A DNA stretch of 64,000 nt from Scleromatobacter sp039920745 (GTDB lineage Bacteria > Pseudomonadota > Gammaproteobacteria > Burkholderiales > Burkholderiaceae_C), in contig JBDSDD010000076.1 of the NCBI GenBank assembly GCA_039920745.1, positions 1 through 64,000 of the forward strand, read 5' to 3'. Position 1 is the stretch's first letter. Every line of letters starts with the position of its first letter. Below, piece by piece: positions 35,558 to 44,125 of this stretch. The notes under the pieces were generated by a model. That model saw only the letters and a program-made list of their open reading frames with translations. It had not been told where the DNA came from and searched no databases. Position numbers and translations under genes: made by a program.

Positions 35558-37044
35558 CCCGCTTCGTGATGGTCTGGGGCACCTCCAGCGGCGCTGGCAA
35601 GAGCTGGCTCGTGACGGCGCTGTGCCGTTCGGCGGCGCGCCGTGGCGCAGTGGTCAAACCGTTCAAGGCGCAGAACATGAGCAACAACGCGCACGTCGTC
35701 GCCGGCCTCGACGGCCTGGGCGCGGAGATCGGCGCCGCACAGTATTTCCAGGCGCTGGCCGCAGGTGTCGAGCCCTCGGTCGACATGAACCCGGTGCTGC
35801 TCAAGCCCGAGCGCGACACGGCGTCGCAAGTGGTCGTGCACGGCCGCGTCGACCCGGTGCTGGGCCGCATGGGCTGGCGCGAACGCAGCGCCACGCTGGC
35901 CGGCGCGGCCCGCGAGAGCCTGCAACGACTCGCCGGAACCTGTGACCTGGTCGTCATCGAAGGCGCCGGCTCGCCCGCCGAGATCAACCTGGCGCCGCAG
36001 GACTTCGTGAACCTGGGCACCGCACGCCAGGCGCGCGAGCTCGGCACGTTGGACAGCCTGCTCGTCACCGACATCGACCGCGGCGGCGCGTTCGCCCACC
36101 TGTACGGCACCTGGGCGCTGCTGCCCGACGACCTGCGCGACTCGCTCCGCGGCTTCGTGCTGAACCGCTTCCGCGGCGATGCCGGCTTGCTGGAACCCGG
36201 CCCGCGCGACCTGCAGCGCCTGACCGGCGTGCCGCTGGCCGGCGTCATCCCGATGGTGCGCGAGCACGGCCTGCCCGATGAGGACGGCCTGTTCGACGCC
36301 GGCAATCCGAACGCCGCGAAGGCCGGTCGCCTGCGCATCGCGGTGCTGTGCCCGCCGCACATCAGCAACCTCGACGAGTTCGAACCGCTGCGCCGCATGC
36401 CAGGCGTGCAACTCGCCTGGGCGCGCTCCGAGGCCGAACTGCACGGCGCCGACTGGATCGTGCTGCCCGGCTCCAAGCAGGTCAGCGGCGACCTTGCCTG
36501 GCTGCGCCGCCAGGGCCTGGACGCAGCGATCGCGCGCCACGCCGCCTGCGGCCGCCCCGTGCTGGGCATCTGCGGCGGCCTGCAGATCCTCGGCGAGGCG
36601 CTGGTCGACCCCGATGGCCACGACGGCGAGGCCGGCTTCAACGGCCCCGGACTGGGACTGCTGCCGCTCGTCACGCGCTACGAACGCGACAAGCGCGTGC
36701 GCCGCAGTGCGCTGCACTTCGCGGCGCTGGGCGACGCCTGGGCACCGTGGTCGGGCGTCGAGGCCGCCGGCTACGAAATCCACTGCGGCGTCAGCGTGCC
36801 GCACCCCGACCTGCCCGCTCCGCGAATCGCACTGCGCGACGACCGCGGCGAGCCCATCGGCTGGCAGCATGGCAACGTGCTGGGCGTCTACGCACACGGC
36901 CTGTTCGAGTCGCCCGCACTGCTGCGCGCAATGTGGGGCGCGTCGGCTCCCGCGCTCGATGACAGCTTCGATCTGCTCGCCGATCTGGTCGACAAGCACC
37001 TGGCCCGCACACTGATTGATCGCTTGCTCGCTCCGGCAGGGTAG
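35554..37044 (+). CDS. cobQ: cobyric acid synthase
   Basis: CobQ (CbiP) makes four glutamine-dependent amidations on adenosylcobyrinic acid a,c-diamide to give adenosylcobyric acid. The protein has 496 residues. The N-terminal DTBS-like ATPase domain has GTSSGAGKSWLVTAL at about residues 9-23 and AQNMSNNAHV. The C-terminal class I glutamine amidotransferase-like domain has VLGICGGLQILG, with the nucleophile Cys (about residue 334), and a late His in YAHGLFESP. No other cobalamin synthesis gene is nearby, so it may serve a salvage route or be split from the main cluster. It is coupled to the DUF71 gene by ATGA overlap and followed after 12 bp by tRNA-Pro. Confidence 0.95.
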   Translation: MTRFVMVWGTSSGAGKSWLVTALCRSAARRGAVVKPFKAQNMSNNAHVVAGLDGLGAEIGAAQYFQALAAGVEPSVDMNPVLLKPERDTASQVVVHGRVDPVLGRMGWRERSATLAGAARESLQRLAGTCDLVVIEGAGSPAEINLAPQDFVNLGTARQARELGTLDSLLVTDIDRGGAFAHLYGTWALLPDDLRDSLRGFVLNRFRGDAGLLEPGPRDLQRLTGVPLAGVIPMVREHGLPDEDGLFDAGNPNAAKAGRLRIAVLCPPHISNLDEFEPLRRMPGVQLAWARSEAELHGADWIVLPGSKQVSGDLAWLRRQGLDAAIARHAACGRPVLGICGGLQILGEALVDPDGHDGEAGFNGPGLGLLPLVTRYERDKRVRRSALHFAALGDAWAPWSGVEAAGYEIHCGVSVPHPDLPAPRIALRDDRGEPIGWQHGNVLGVYAHGLFESPALLRAMWGASAPALDDSFDLLADLVDKHLARTLIDRLLAPAG

Positions 37045-37056
37045 AATCCCATCCTT

Positions 37057-37133
<77 letters not shown>

Positions 37134-37364
37134 CACAAGTGAAAGAGTTGGAATACGGAAGGGGCCCCAGCGATATGCCTGGGGCAATTCGGTGCCAACA
37201 GGCAAGGTACTGGTCTGGGCGGATACCGCGCAAAGTCAAGGCACGCGCGTATTGCTGGAGCACGCCGACCTTCTGCGTGGGCGTGATGCGCCTGGCAATG
37301 AATTGCCCTGCCATGCCGATCTCCTGATGGGCCCGCTTCAACCCTTGCAGCACCTGACGCGTGG
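37134..37364. other. non-coding or decayed stretch 3' of tRNA-Pro
   Basis: This 231-bp piece lies between the 3' end of tRNA-Pro and the amidohydrolase remnant. No frame shows a protein family I recognise. Its position at a tRNA 3' end and beside a gene fragment suggests past insertion and deletion. No direct repeat of the tRNA end was found within it by eye. Confidence 0.4.
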
Positions 37365-37553
37365 TCAGAACCGTGCCGCGCGCCCGTCCCGTTGCGCCAG
37401 GTCGTCCACCAAACCGACGGCCTCGACGCGATGGCCGCGGATGATGACGGAGGCGTCGCGCGCCACGGAGCGCGTGTCGTCGAACGGAGCCACGCACCTG
37501 GCGTTGCGGATCAGCAGCGCCTTGCCGGCGCCGCCGGTCGGATCTGCGGACAC
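37365..37553 (-). pseudogene. N-terminal remnant of an amidohydrolase (8-oxoguanine deaminase-like)
   Basis: The 62-residue frame has KALLIRNARCVAPFDDTRS at residues 11-29 and SVIIRGHRVEAVG at residues 35-47. This is the first beta-sandwich segment of cytosine/guanine-type amidohydrolases, closest to what I recall of 8-oxoguanine deaminases. The catalytic barrel with the HxH metal site, which should follow for about 400 residues, is missing: after about residue 47 similarity stops and the frame ends at 37365. It is therefore the 5' end of a deleted gene, pointing toward tRNA-Pro. Confidence 0.6.
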
Positions 37554-37612
37554 TCGAGGCGTCCCATGCGTCGATGGACGCGAGCCGGACTCGCGAGGCC
37601 CATGTCGGCCGC

Positions 37613-37834
37613 CTACCCCGCGGCGCGCACCGAAACGCGGCGTTCGCCCAAGCCCACTACGTCGCCGGCGCGCACCTTGCGCCCGCGCCGCAAGTCGACC
37701 TCGCCGTTGACCAGCACGCCGCCCTGCTGGATCAGCAACTTGGCCTCGCCGCCACTGCTGGCCAGGCCGGACGCCTTCAGCAGCGCGTCCAGCGTGATGT
37801 GGTCGCCGCGCAGGTCGAAGGCGATGGGATCCAT
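37613..37834 (-). CDS. S4 domain RNA-binding protein (YbcJ-like)
   Basis: This encodes 73 residues, nearly all one S4 RNA-binding domain: ITLDALLKASGLASSGGEAKLL forms the helix-turn part, then the beta part GVLVNGEVDLRRGRKVRAGDVV. E. coli YbcJ is the nearest known relative; the family binds RNA and may act on ribosomes or modified tRNA. The ATG at 37834 (MDPIAFDL) gives the normal family length. A terminator upstream (37891-37920) separates it from the acetolactate-synthase-like gene, so it must have a promoter in the 56 bp between. Confidence 0.88.
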   Translation of the reverse strand: MDPIAFDLRGDHITLDALLKASGLASSGGEAKLLIQQGGVLVNGEVDLRRGRKVRAGDVVGLGERRVSVRAAG

Positions 37835-37890
37835 GGGGAAGTCTCGGCAGTCAGGAAAGGGTCGCCAGCGTACCGCGTTTCGTGCCGCAC

Positions 37891-37920
37891 AAAGAAAAGA
37901 GCCCGGCACACGGCCGGGCT
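37891..37920 (-). terminator. terminator of the TPP-enzyme gene
   Basis: Perfect 8-bp stem AGCCCGGC/GCCGGGCT with a 5-base loop; on the minus strand it runs into a T-rich CTTTTCTTT. It lies 174 bp past the stop of the gene ending at 38094. Confidence 0.75.
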
Positions 37921-38093
37921 GAGACCGGCGACCAAAGAGGAGGGAGGGAGGAGGTGCGCCGCCGGAAACCACAGTGTCGACGCGCTTGAATGGCTCGCGT
38001 GTAGGACAACGGCGCGCAGGCGTGCCCGGACACATTTGTTGCCTCGCGGCCGAGTTGGCAGCGCGGGCACCGTCGCGCGCCGGTGCCCCCAGC

Positions 38094-39824
38094 CTATACG
38101 CCCTGCTGCTTCACCGCCGCCTCGCGCAACGCGCTCAGCGTGGTCCGAGACGTGCTGACGTCCTCCGGCAGCAGCAGGTGCAGCAGCGTCGGTGCGTCGG
38201 CCCGCATCGCGCGCGCAAAGGCTGCCTCGAACTGCGCTGTCGCGTCCACGCGTTCGGCGTGCCAGCCATAGGCCTTGCCCAGTTGCACGAAGTCGGGATT
38301 GGTCAGCGACGTGCCGCTGACCCGCGCCGGGAAGTCGCGTTCCTGGTGCATGCGGATCGTGCCGTAGCTGCCGTTGTCGACGATCACCACCACCAGCTTG
38401 CCCGCACCGCGGCCCGCACCGTATTGGGTCGCCGTGGCGAGTTCCTGGCCCGTCATCAGGAAATCGCCGTCGCCGGCAATCGCAATGGCCGTGCGGTCGG
38501 GATAGAGCAGGTTCGCGCCGATCGCGGCCGGCACGCCGTAGCCCATCGCACCGGCAGTGGGCGCCAGTTGGGTGCGGCCTTCGCGTTGCAGACCGGTGTA
38601 CTGGTGGAAGCGGTGCAGCCAGCCGGCGTAGTTGCCAGCGCCGTTGGTGTAGATCGCGCCGGCCGGGGCCATCGCCTCGATGGTCTTGACGACGAAGGCC
38701 AGATCCATCGGCTCGACCGGCGTCGCCTGCAGGTTGGCCAGGTACTCGGCATGCGCCAGGGCACCGGCCGCCGGCGAACGTGGGGCCGGCGGGTCGACTT
38801 CCTGCAGCGCGGCGCCGATCGCCGCCATCGCGCATTGCAGCGCGATGGTCGGCTGGTAGACGCGGCCGAGCTCCTCGGCGCCGGCGTGGATGTGCACCAG
38901 GGGCTGTCGCGGCGTCGGCGCCGCCAGCAATGTGTAACCACCGGTGGTCATTTCGCCCAGGCGGACGCCCACGGCCAGGATCAGGTCGGACTCGCGGATG
39001 CGCTGGGCCAGCTTCGCGTTGATGCCGATGCCGACGTCGCCCGCGTACAGACGATGACGGTTGTCGAAAACGTCCTGGAAACGGAACGCGCAGCCGACCG
39101 GGATCTCCCAATCCTCGGCGAAGCGTTCGAAGTCGCAGGCCGAGTCGGCCGTCCAGCCGCTGCCGCCGACGATGGCGAACGGGCGCTCCGACTTGATCAG
39201 CAACTGGCGGAACTGCTCCACGGCCTGTGGGTCGGGATGCGCGCGGGCCGGCCACACGCAGGGCAACACGGGCGCGGCGGTTGGCGCGCACAGCATGTCC
39301 TCCGGCAGCGCCAGCACCACTGGCCCTGGCCGGCCTTGCATCGCGGTGCGGAACGCGCGCGCCACGTACTCGGGCAGGCGCTCGGGCGAATGGATCTCGC
39401 CGACCCATTTGGCCAGCCCCAGCGTGCCGGGGCCGAACATCTGGCGGTAGTCGATCTCCTGGAACGCCTCGCGATCGCGCTGGTCGGCCGCCACCTGGCC
39501 CACGAGCAGGATCATCGGCGTCGAGTCCTGGAAGGCGACATGCACCCCGATGCTGGCATTGGTGGCGCCCGGGCCGCGGGTGACGAAGCAAACGCCCGGG
39601 CGTCCTGTGAGCTTGCCGTGGGCCTCGGCCATGAACGCCGCGCCGCCTTCGTGGCGGCAGGCGACGAAGCGGATCCGGTCGCGGTGCTCGTGGAAGCCAT
39701 CCAGCGCGGCCAGGAAGCTCTCGCCCGGCACGCCGAACACCGTGTCGACACCCTGCGCGATCAGGGCCTCCACGAGGGCATGGCCGGCGAGACGGGTGGG
39801 AACCGTGGACGCGGGTTGGGACAT
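38094..39824 (-). CDS. thiamine pyrophosphate-binding, acetolactate synthase-like protein
   Basis: This TPP enzyme of the acetohydroxyacid synthase/benzoylformate decarboxylase superfamily has 576 residues. The PYR domain contains DTVFGVPGESFLAALDG with the conserved Glu (about residue 35). A central Rossmann-like domain follows. The PP domain contains GDGDFLMTGQELATA and the matching Asn in VDNGSYGTI, the TPP/magnesium motif. There is no adjacent regulatory subunit (ilvH), and key residues of true IlvB were not all found, so a biosynthetic role is doubtful; a decarboxylase or carboligase of catabolism is likely. The ATG at 39824 (MSQPAST) was chosen over an upstream in-frame ATG at 39875. 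It is a single-gene unit. Confidence 0.85.
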   Translation of the reverse strand: MSQPASTVPTRLAGHALVEALIAQGVDTVFGVPGESFLAALDGFHEHRDRIRFVACRHEGGAAFMAEAHGKLTGRPGVCFVTRGPGATNASIGVHVAFQDSTPMILLVGQVAADQRDREAFQEIDYRQMFGPGTLGLAKWVGEIHSPERLPEYVARAFRTAMQGRPGPVVLALPEDMLCAPTAAPVLPCVWPARAHPDPQAVEQFRQLLIKSERPFAIVGGSGWTADSACDFERFAEDWEIPVGCAFRFQDVFDNRHRLYAGDVGIGINAKLAQRIRESDLILAVGVRLGEMTTGGYTLLAAPTPRQPLVHIHAGAEELGRVYQPTIALQCAMAAIGAALQEVDPPAPRSPAAGALAHAEYLANLQATPVEPMDLAFVVKTIEAMAPAGAIYTNGAGNYAGWLHRFHQYTGLQREGRTQLAPTAGAMGYGVPAAIGANLLYPDRTAIAIAGDGDFLMTGQELATATQYGAGRGAGKLVVVIVDNGSYGTIRMHQERDFPARVSGTSLTNPDFVQLGKAYGWHAERVDATAQFEAAFARAMRADAPTLLHLLLPEDVSTSRTTLSALREAAVKQQGV

Positions 39825-39983
39825 GGCGTGTACCGGAAAGGGTCGTGACTGAAGCGCGATGGTATCCGGCTGCATGAACCCCGCTCGGGAACGTCCGTTG
39901 CCGGGAGAGAAAGGGTCGCGACAAAGAAAAGCGTGCGCGCGACAAGGAAGTCACATCCTTAAACAACTTGGACTCAGCCGCCG

Positions 39984-40727
39984 ATGACTCTCCGAGTAAG
40001 CTCATCCACCATGTTTCGTCCGTCCGTCATTCCCTTCCCGGCACCGCTGCGCAAGCTCCGCGCGCAGTTGGCGCCGCTGGTGTTGCCGAGCAAGAACCGC
40101 CACGGTCCGGCGTCGATGTTCGACTCCGCCGGCGCGCTGGGCGTCACCGTCGAAGTACCTGAGAGCGAGCAAGGTGCGCTGGCGCTGCATGCGCACCTGG
40201 CCTCGTCGCCCGAAGTCAGCGCCATGCTGGTGATCGATCCGGCCGGTGTCTGGGCCCACGGGATGATGCAAACGCTGTCGGACGCCACCGGCTCGCCAGT
40301 CGACCGCCTGCGCGTCCATTCGCGCGGCGGCCTGCAGATCCGCGCGGTCGTCGACGAAACACTGTTGCCTGCCGGCAACGGCCCGCACCGCCTGGTGCGT
40401 TGCCTGCACGGCGACGCCAAGCCCGTGGATCGCCGCGCGATCTTCGGCGCCCTGCTGTCGCATTCCCAGATCTGCTCCGTGCTGATCGGCCCGATGGCCA
40501 GTCACGAGGCGGTGATGCTGATCGAGGAGATGCACCGCCTGGCGCAGCTCCCGTTCGCCACGTCCACACGCTGGCTCTTCTACCTGGCCGCCGAACACCG
40601 GGCGCTGGAAGACCTGATCGAAGGCCGCGACTGGCCGGTGCGCCCGACGCTGCTGCACGCACGGCCGCTGACGCGCTCGGTCACGAACGTCTGGAACCAG
40701 TTGTACGAGGCCTGGATCGGGTTCTGA
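39984..40727 (+). CDS. conserved hypothetical protein
   Basis: This encodes 247 residues (238 if the ATG at 40011, before FRPSVIPFP, is used). No named domain is recognised. The protein is soluble, with alternating strands and helices; GPHRLVRCLHGDAKPVDRRAIFGALLSHSQICSV is split by my limits into two notable segments, GPHRLVRCLHGD and SHSQICSVLIGPM. The C-terminus has LFYLAAEHRALEDLIEGRDWP. Similar proteins seem to occur in related genomes. It is upstream of nadA by 67 bp and might be co-transcribed, but nothing links it to NAD synthesis directly. Confidence 0.65.
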   Translation: MTLRVSSSTMFRPSVIPFPAPLRKLRAQLAPLVLPSKNRHGPASMFDSAGALGVTVEVPESEQGALALHAHLASSPEVSAMLVIDPAGVWAHGMMQTLSDATGSPVDRLRVHSRGGLQIRAVVDETLLPAGNGPHRLVRCLHGDAKPVDRRAIFGALLSHSQICSVLIGPMASHEAVMLIEEMHRLAQLPFATSTRWLFYLAAEHRALEDLIEGRDWPVRPTLLHARPLTRSVTNVWNQLYEAWIGF

Positions 40728-40794
40728 CCCTGGTGCGCAGGGTTCTTCTGGCCTTCGGCTACGATTGCATGCCGCCCTTGCGGCGGATGCAGCC

Positions 40795-41922
40795 ATGACA
40801 CAAGCCACGTACGAATTCTCCCTCCAGGACGCCACCGGCGCCACCTGCACCGCCAACGCCTGGGCCAAGGTGATGCCCACCCCCAGCGCCGACGAACGCG
40901 TCCGGCTCAAGGCCCGCGCCAAGCAACTGCTCCAACAGCACGACGCCGTCCTCGTCGCCCATTACTACGTCGATGGCGACCTGCAGGACCTGGCCCTGGA
41001 GACCGGTGGCTGCGTGGCCGACTCGCTCGAGATGGCCCGCTTCGGCAAGAACGCCCGGCAGAAGACGCTGGTCGTCGCCGGCGTGCGCTTCATGGGCGAG
41101 AGCTCGAAGATCCTGTCGCCGGACAAGCGCGTGCTGATGCCCGACCTGGACGCCACCTGCTCGCTCGACCTCGGCTGCCCCGCCGACGAGTTCGCCGCGT
41201 TCTGCGATGCCCATCCCGACCGCACCGTGGTCGTCTACGCCAACACCAGCGCCGCCGTGAAGGCACGTGCCGACTGGATGGTGACGAGCTCGTGCGCGCT
41301 GGCCGTGGTCAACCACCTGAAGGCGCAGGGCAAGAAGATCCTGTGGGCGCCCGATCGCCACCTGGGCCGCTACATCCAGGACGAGACCGGCGCCGACATG
41401 CTGCTGTGGAACGGCGCCTGCATCGTGCATGACGAGTTCAAGGGCCTGGAGCTCGAACTGCTGAAGGAGAAACACCCGCACGCGTTGATCCTGGTGCATC
41501 CGGAGTCGCCCAAGAGCGTGGTGCAGTTGGCCGACGTCGTCGGCTCGACGTCGCAGATGCTCAACGCGGTCATCGAGGGCAAGGCTCAGGAATACATCGT
41601 CGCCACGGACAACGGCATCCTGCACCGCATGCGCCAACTGGCACCGGGCAAGACGTTGATCGAGGCACCGACGGCCGGCAACTCCGCCACATGCAAGAGC
41701 TGTGCGCACTGCCCCTGGATGGCGATGAACAGCTTGCAAGGCCTGATCGACTGCCTGGAGAACGGCAGCGGCGCCATCGAGGTGGACGAGCCCATCCGCA
41801 GCGAGGCGCTGGGCTGCATCCAGCGCATGTTGGACTTCGTAGCCGCCCACCCTGCCGCAATCACGAAGCCCGCAAAAGACAACACGGCGCCAGGCCTCGT
41901 GCCGGGCATCGGCGCCGCCTGA
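40795..41922 (+). CDS. nadA: quinolinate synthase A
   Basis: NadA condenses iminoaspartate, made by NadB, with dihydroxyacetone phosphate to quinolinate. It uses an oxygen-sensitive [4Fe-4S] cluster. The protein has 375 residues. The three cluster cysteines are in DATCSLDLGCPADEF (about 120), WNGACIVHDEF (about 210) and the CKSCAHCPWMAMN block (about 300). VAHYYVDGDLQDLA near residue 46 binds substrate. The ATG at 40795 is used; an upstream in-frame ATG would add ten residues without support. nadC follows by 55 bp on the same strand, forming the core of an NAD synthesis operon. Confidence 0.96.
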   Translation: MTQATYEFSLQDATGATCTANAWAKVMPTPSADERVRLKARAKQLLQQHDAVLVAHYYVDGDLQDLALETGGCVADSLEMARFGKNARQKTLVVAGVRFMGESSKILSPDKRVLMPDLDATCSLDLGCPADEFAAFCDAHPDRTVVVYANTSAAVKARADWMVTSSCALAVVNHLKAQGKKILWAPDRHLGRYIQDETGADMLLWNGACIVHDEFKGLELELLKEKHPHALILVHPESPKSVVQLADVVGSTSQMLNAVIEGKAQEYIVATDNGILHRMRQLAPGKTLIEAPTAGNSATCKSCAHCPWMAMNSLQGLIDCLENGSGAIEVDEPIRSEALGCIQRMLDFVAAHPAAITKPAKDNTAPGLVPGIGAA

Positions 41923-41977
41923 CCACAACAAGCCGGCGCGGGCCACAAGCTCGACGCACCGGCATCGGAGACCAACG

Positions 41978-42838
41978 ATGTTCGATCACGACGAGACACT
42001 GGCTGAGGCCCGCGCGCGCAACGTGCGCGACGCCCTGTTCGAGGACATGGGTCGCCAGGACTGGACCGGCCTGCTGATCCCCGCCACGAAGCGCGTCCGC
42101 GCGGTCGTGCGCGTGCGCGAAAGCGCGATCCTGTGCGGGCGCGACTGGTTCTGCTCCGTGCTCAGCACGTTGGACCCCAGCAATCGCATCGACTGGAAGT
42201 ACGGTGAAGGCGCGACGATGAGCGCCGACACCGAGGTCTGCCACATCGAGGCCAATGCGCGCGCGCTGCTGAGCGGCGAGCGCGCGGCGCTGAACTTCCT
42301 GCAACTGCTGTCCGGCACCGCCACGCTCACGCGGCGCTACGTCGAGGCGATCGAAGGCGCCGCCAGCAGCCCGCGCGGTTGCGCGGTGCTCGACACCCGC
42401 AAGACGTTGCCCGGCCTGCGCCAGGCCCAGAAGTATGCGGTGCGCGTGGGCGGCGGCCGCAACCAGCGCCTTGCGCTGTGGCACGGCATCCTGATCAAGG
42501 AAAACCACATCGCCGCGGCCGGCGGCATCGCCCGGGTGATGGCCCAGGCCCTGGCGCTCAACGCCGGCGTCGACATCCAGATCGAGGTCGAATCGCTGGC
42601 CCAGTTGCGCGAAGCGCTGGCCGCCGGTGCCACCAGCGTGCTGCTGGACAACTTCACGCTGGCCGACATGCGCGAGGCCGTGACGATCGCCGCCGGCGGC
42701 GCGGTGCTGGAGGTGTCGGGCGGCGTCACGCTCGCCGCGCTGCGCGACATCGCCGCCACGGGTGTCGACCGCGTGTCCATCGGCAAGCTGACCAAGGACG
42801 TGGTCGCCACCGATTTCTCGATGCGCGTGCTCGACTAG
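41978..42838 (+). CDS. nadC: nicotinate-nucleotide pyrophosphorylase (carboxylating)
   Basis: NadC converts quinolinate and PRPP to nicotinate mononucleotide, CO2 and pyrophosphate. It has 286 residues. DTRKTLPGLRQAQKYAV at about residue 139 contains the PRPP/quinolinate-binding Arg and Lys, followed by GGGRNQRLALWHGILIKENH. The barrel includes IEVESLAQLREAL, VLLDNFTLADMR and LEVSGGVTL. The length and motif order are those of the type II phosphoribosyltransferase dimers. It is 55 bp behind nadA. The third enzyme, nadB, lies 1.3 kb away on the opposite strand. Confidence 0.96.
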   Translation: MFDHDETLAEARARNVRDALFEDMGRQDWTGLLIPATKRVRAVVRVRESAILCGRDWFCSVLSTLDPSNRIDWKYGEGATMSADTEVCHIEANARALLSGERAALNFLQLLSGTATLTRRYVEAIEGAASSPRGCAVLDTRKTLPGLRQAQKYAVRVGGGRNQRLALWHGILIKENHIAAAGGIARVMAQALALNAGVDIQIEVESLAQLREALAAGATSVLLDNFTLADMREAVTIAAGGAVLEVSGGVTLAALRDIAATGVDRVSIGKLTKDVVATDFSMRVLD

Positions 42839-42902
42839 GCGAATTTGTCGCACTCTTGGTGGCCACGCGGCCCCCGAGGCGCGGCACACTCGGGCGATGA
42901 AT

Positions 42903-42923
42903 GCCGGCGCCTCATGCGCCGGC
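42903..42923 (+). promoter_or_regulatory. hairpin in the leader of the ComFB-family gene
   Basis: Perfect 8-bp stem GCCGGCGC/GCGCCGGC with a 5-base loop, ending 24 bases before the ComFB-family ATG. There is no T run. It could end the nadC transcript weakly or control translation of the gene that follows. Confidence 0.4.
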
Positions 42924-42947
42924 GCCCTTGCCCACTCCAGGATTCCC

Positions 42948-43232
42948 ATGGACATCGCCTCGATCCACAACAACCACGAGAAAGCGGTCTTCACCTGCGT
43001 GCAGGAGATGGCGGAGCACTTCCCGCACGTCAAGGACAACCCGGACATGCTGGCCGACATCGCCTGCGTCGCCCTGAACCGGCTGCCCCCGCGCTACATC
43101 CGCCACGACGTCGACTTCGCGTTCTTCCAGACCGACCGCGAACGCACGGAGACCGAGCGCTCGATTTCGGAGGCGGTGGAGTTCGCGTTCGGCTTCGTCC
43201 AGGCGCGCAACGCGATGCGCGCGCGAGCCTGA
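42948..43232 (+). CDS. ComFB family protein (late competence development)
   Basis: This encodes 94 residues covering one ComFB domain: NNHEKAVFTCVQEMAEHFP, then DMLADIACVALNRLPPRYIRH, where ALNRLPPRY is the family hallmark, and a closing helical part with SISEAVEFAFGFVQARNAM. B. subtilis comFB lies in the comF operon but is not essential for DNA uptake. Recent work describes ComFB-type proteins as receptors for cyclic di-nucleotides such as c-di-GMP. Here there is no comF neighbour, so a signalling role is more likely than one in competence; that is inference. The ATG at 42948 is preferred to one 51 bp upstream that lies before the hairpin. Confidence 0.8.
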   Translation: MDIASIHNNHEKAVFTCVQEMAEHFPHVKDNPDMLADIACVALNRLPPRYIRHDVDFAFFQTDRERTETERSISEAVEFAFGFVQARNAMRARA

Positions 43233-43238
43233 GGCGAC

Positions 43239-44114
43239 TCAAGCCTGCTGCCGCAGCCTTTGCTGCAGGAAGCCGCCCACGCGCGATTCGTACTCGGACA
43301 GCGCGAAGGCATGCAGGTCGACATGGGCCGCGCCATCGACGATCCACAGTGACCGGTCGACGCTGCGCACCGCGGCATACAGACGTTCGGTCTCCGCCCG
43401 CGTCGTGTGGCGATCGACAGCGCCCGCCGCGACCAGGATCGGCGACGCCAACGCCGGCAGCACATCGATCGGATGCAACTGCGCGGTCGTCACGCCCAGG
43501 CGCCACTGCAGCTGCCACAGCAACGCCGGCGCGACCGCGCCAGCACCGGCGAACAGATGCGTGTCGAGGCGATCGGCAACGGCCTCCTCGATGGTCGGGT
43601 ACATGGACTCCAGCACGACGGCGGCGGGTGCGGGCGTCGGACGCGCGAGCACCAGCGACGCGGCCCCCAGCGACACGCCGATTGCGCCGATGCGTTCGCC
43701 CGGCCATTGCCGGGCCAGCCACGCCAGTGCTGCAGTGACGCCGTGCGATTCGTTCGCACCGAACGTGATGCGCGGGGACGGGCTTTCGCCGTGGCCCGGC
43801 AGGTCGATGGCGAGCGTCGCGATGCCCAGGCGATGCAGGAACAACGCCCGCGACATCATCGCGTGCCGGCTTGCGCGCACGCCGTGCAGCAACAACACCA
43901 TCCCTGCGCCGGCCTGGCCCGGCGAGAACCAGCCCGCCACCGGGGCACCCGCCGATGTCTCGAAACGCACGGCCGTCGCCGCCAGCCCCGGCGGCGGCGC
44001 GCCGGCCGCGCGCAGAGCAGGACGCGTCATCACCTCGCCGAACGCGAGCGCACCGCCGGTGCCGGCCAGCAGGGCGCCGGCGCCGGTCGTCAGCACCAGC
44101 GTACGACGACGCAT
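43239..44114 (-). CDS. alpha/beta hydrolase with N-terminal signal
   Basis: This encodes 291 residues. The N-terminus MRRRTLVLTTGAGALLAGTGG is a basic start followed by a hydrophobic stretch, so a signal peptide or membrane anchor. The alpha/beta hydrolase fold shows VLLLHGVRASRHAMM (oxyanion loop), LAIDLPGHGESP, the nucleophile elbow GVSLGAA, the acid in VAAGAVDRHT and the His in DGAAHVDLHAF. The substrate cannot be told. It is 11 bp downstream of nadB on the same strand, hence co-transcribed with it, and convergent with the ComFB gene, with 6 bp between the stops. Confidence 0.8.
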   Translation of the reverse strand: MRRRTLVLTTGAGALLAGTGGALAFGEVMTRPALRAAGAPPPGLAATAVRFETSAGAPVAGWFSPGQAGAGMVLLLHGVRASRHAMMSRALFLHRLGIATLAIDLPGHGESPSPRITFGANESHGVTAALAWLARQWPGERIGAIGVSLGAASLVLARPTPAPAAVVLESMYPTIEEAVADRLDTHLFAGAGAVAPALLWQLQWRLGVTTAQLHPIDVLPALASPILVAAGAVDRHTTRAETERLYAAVRSVDRSLWIVDGAAHVDLHAFALSEYESRVGGFLQQRLRQQA

Positions 44115-44125
44115 GGCGGCGTCGC

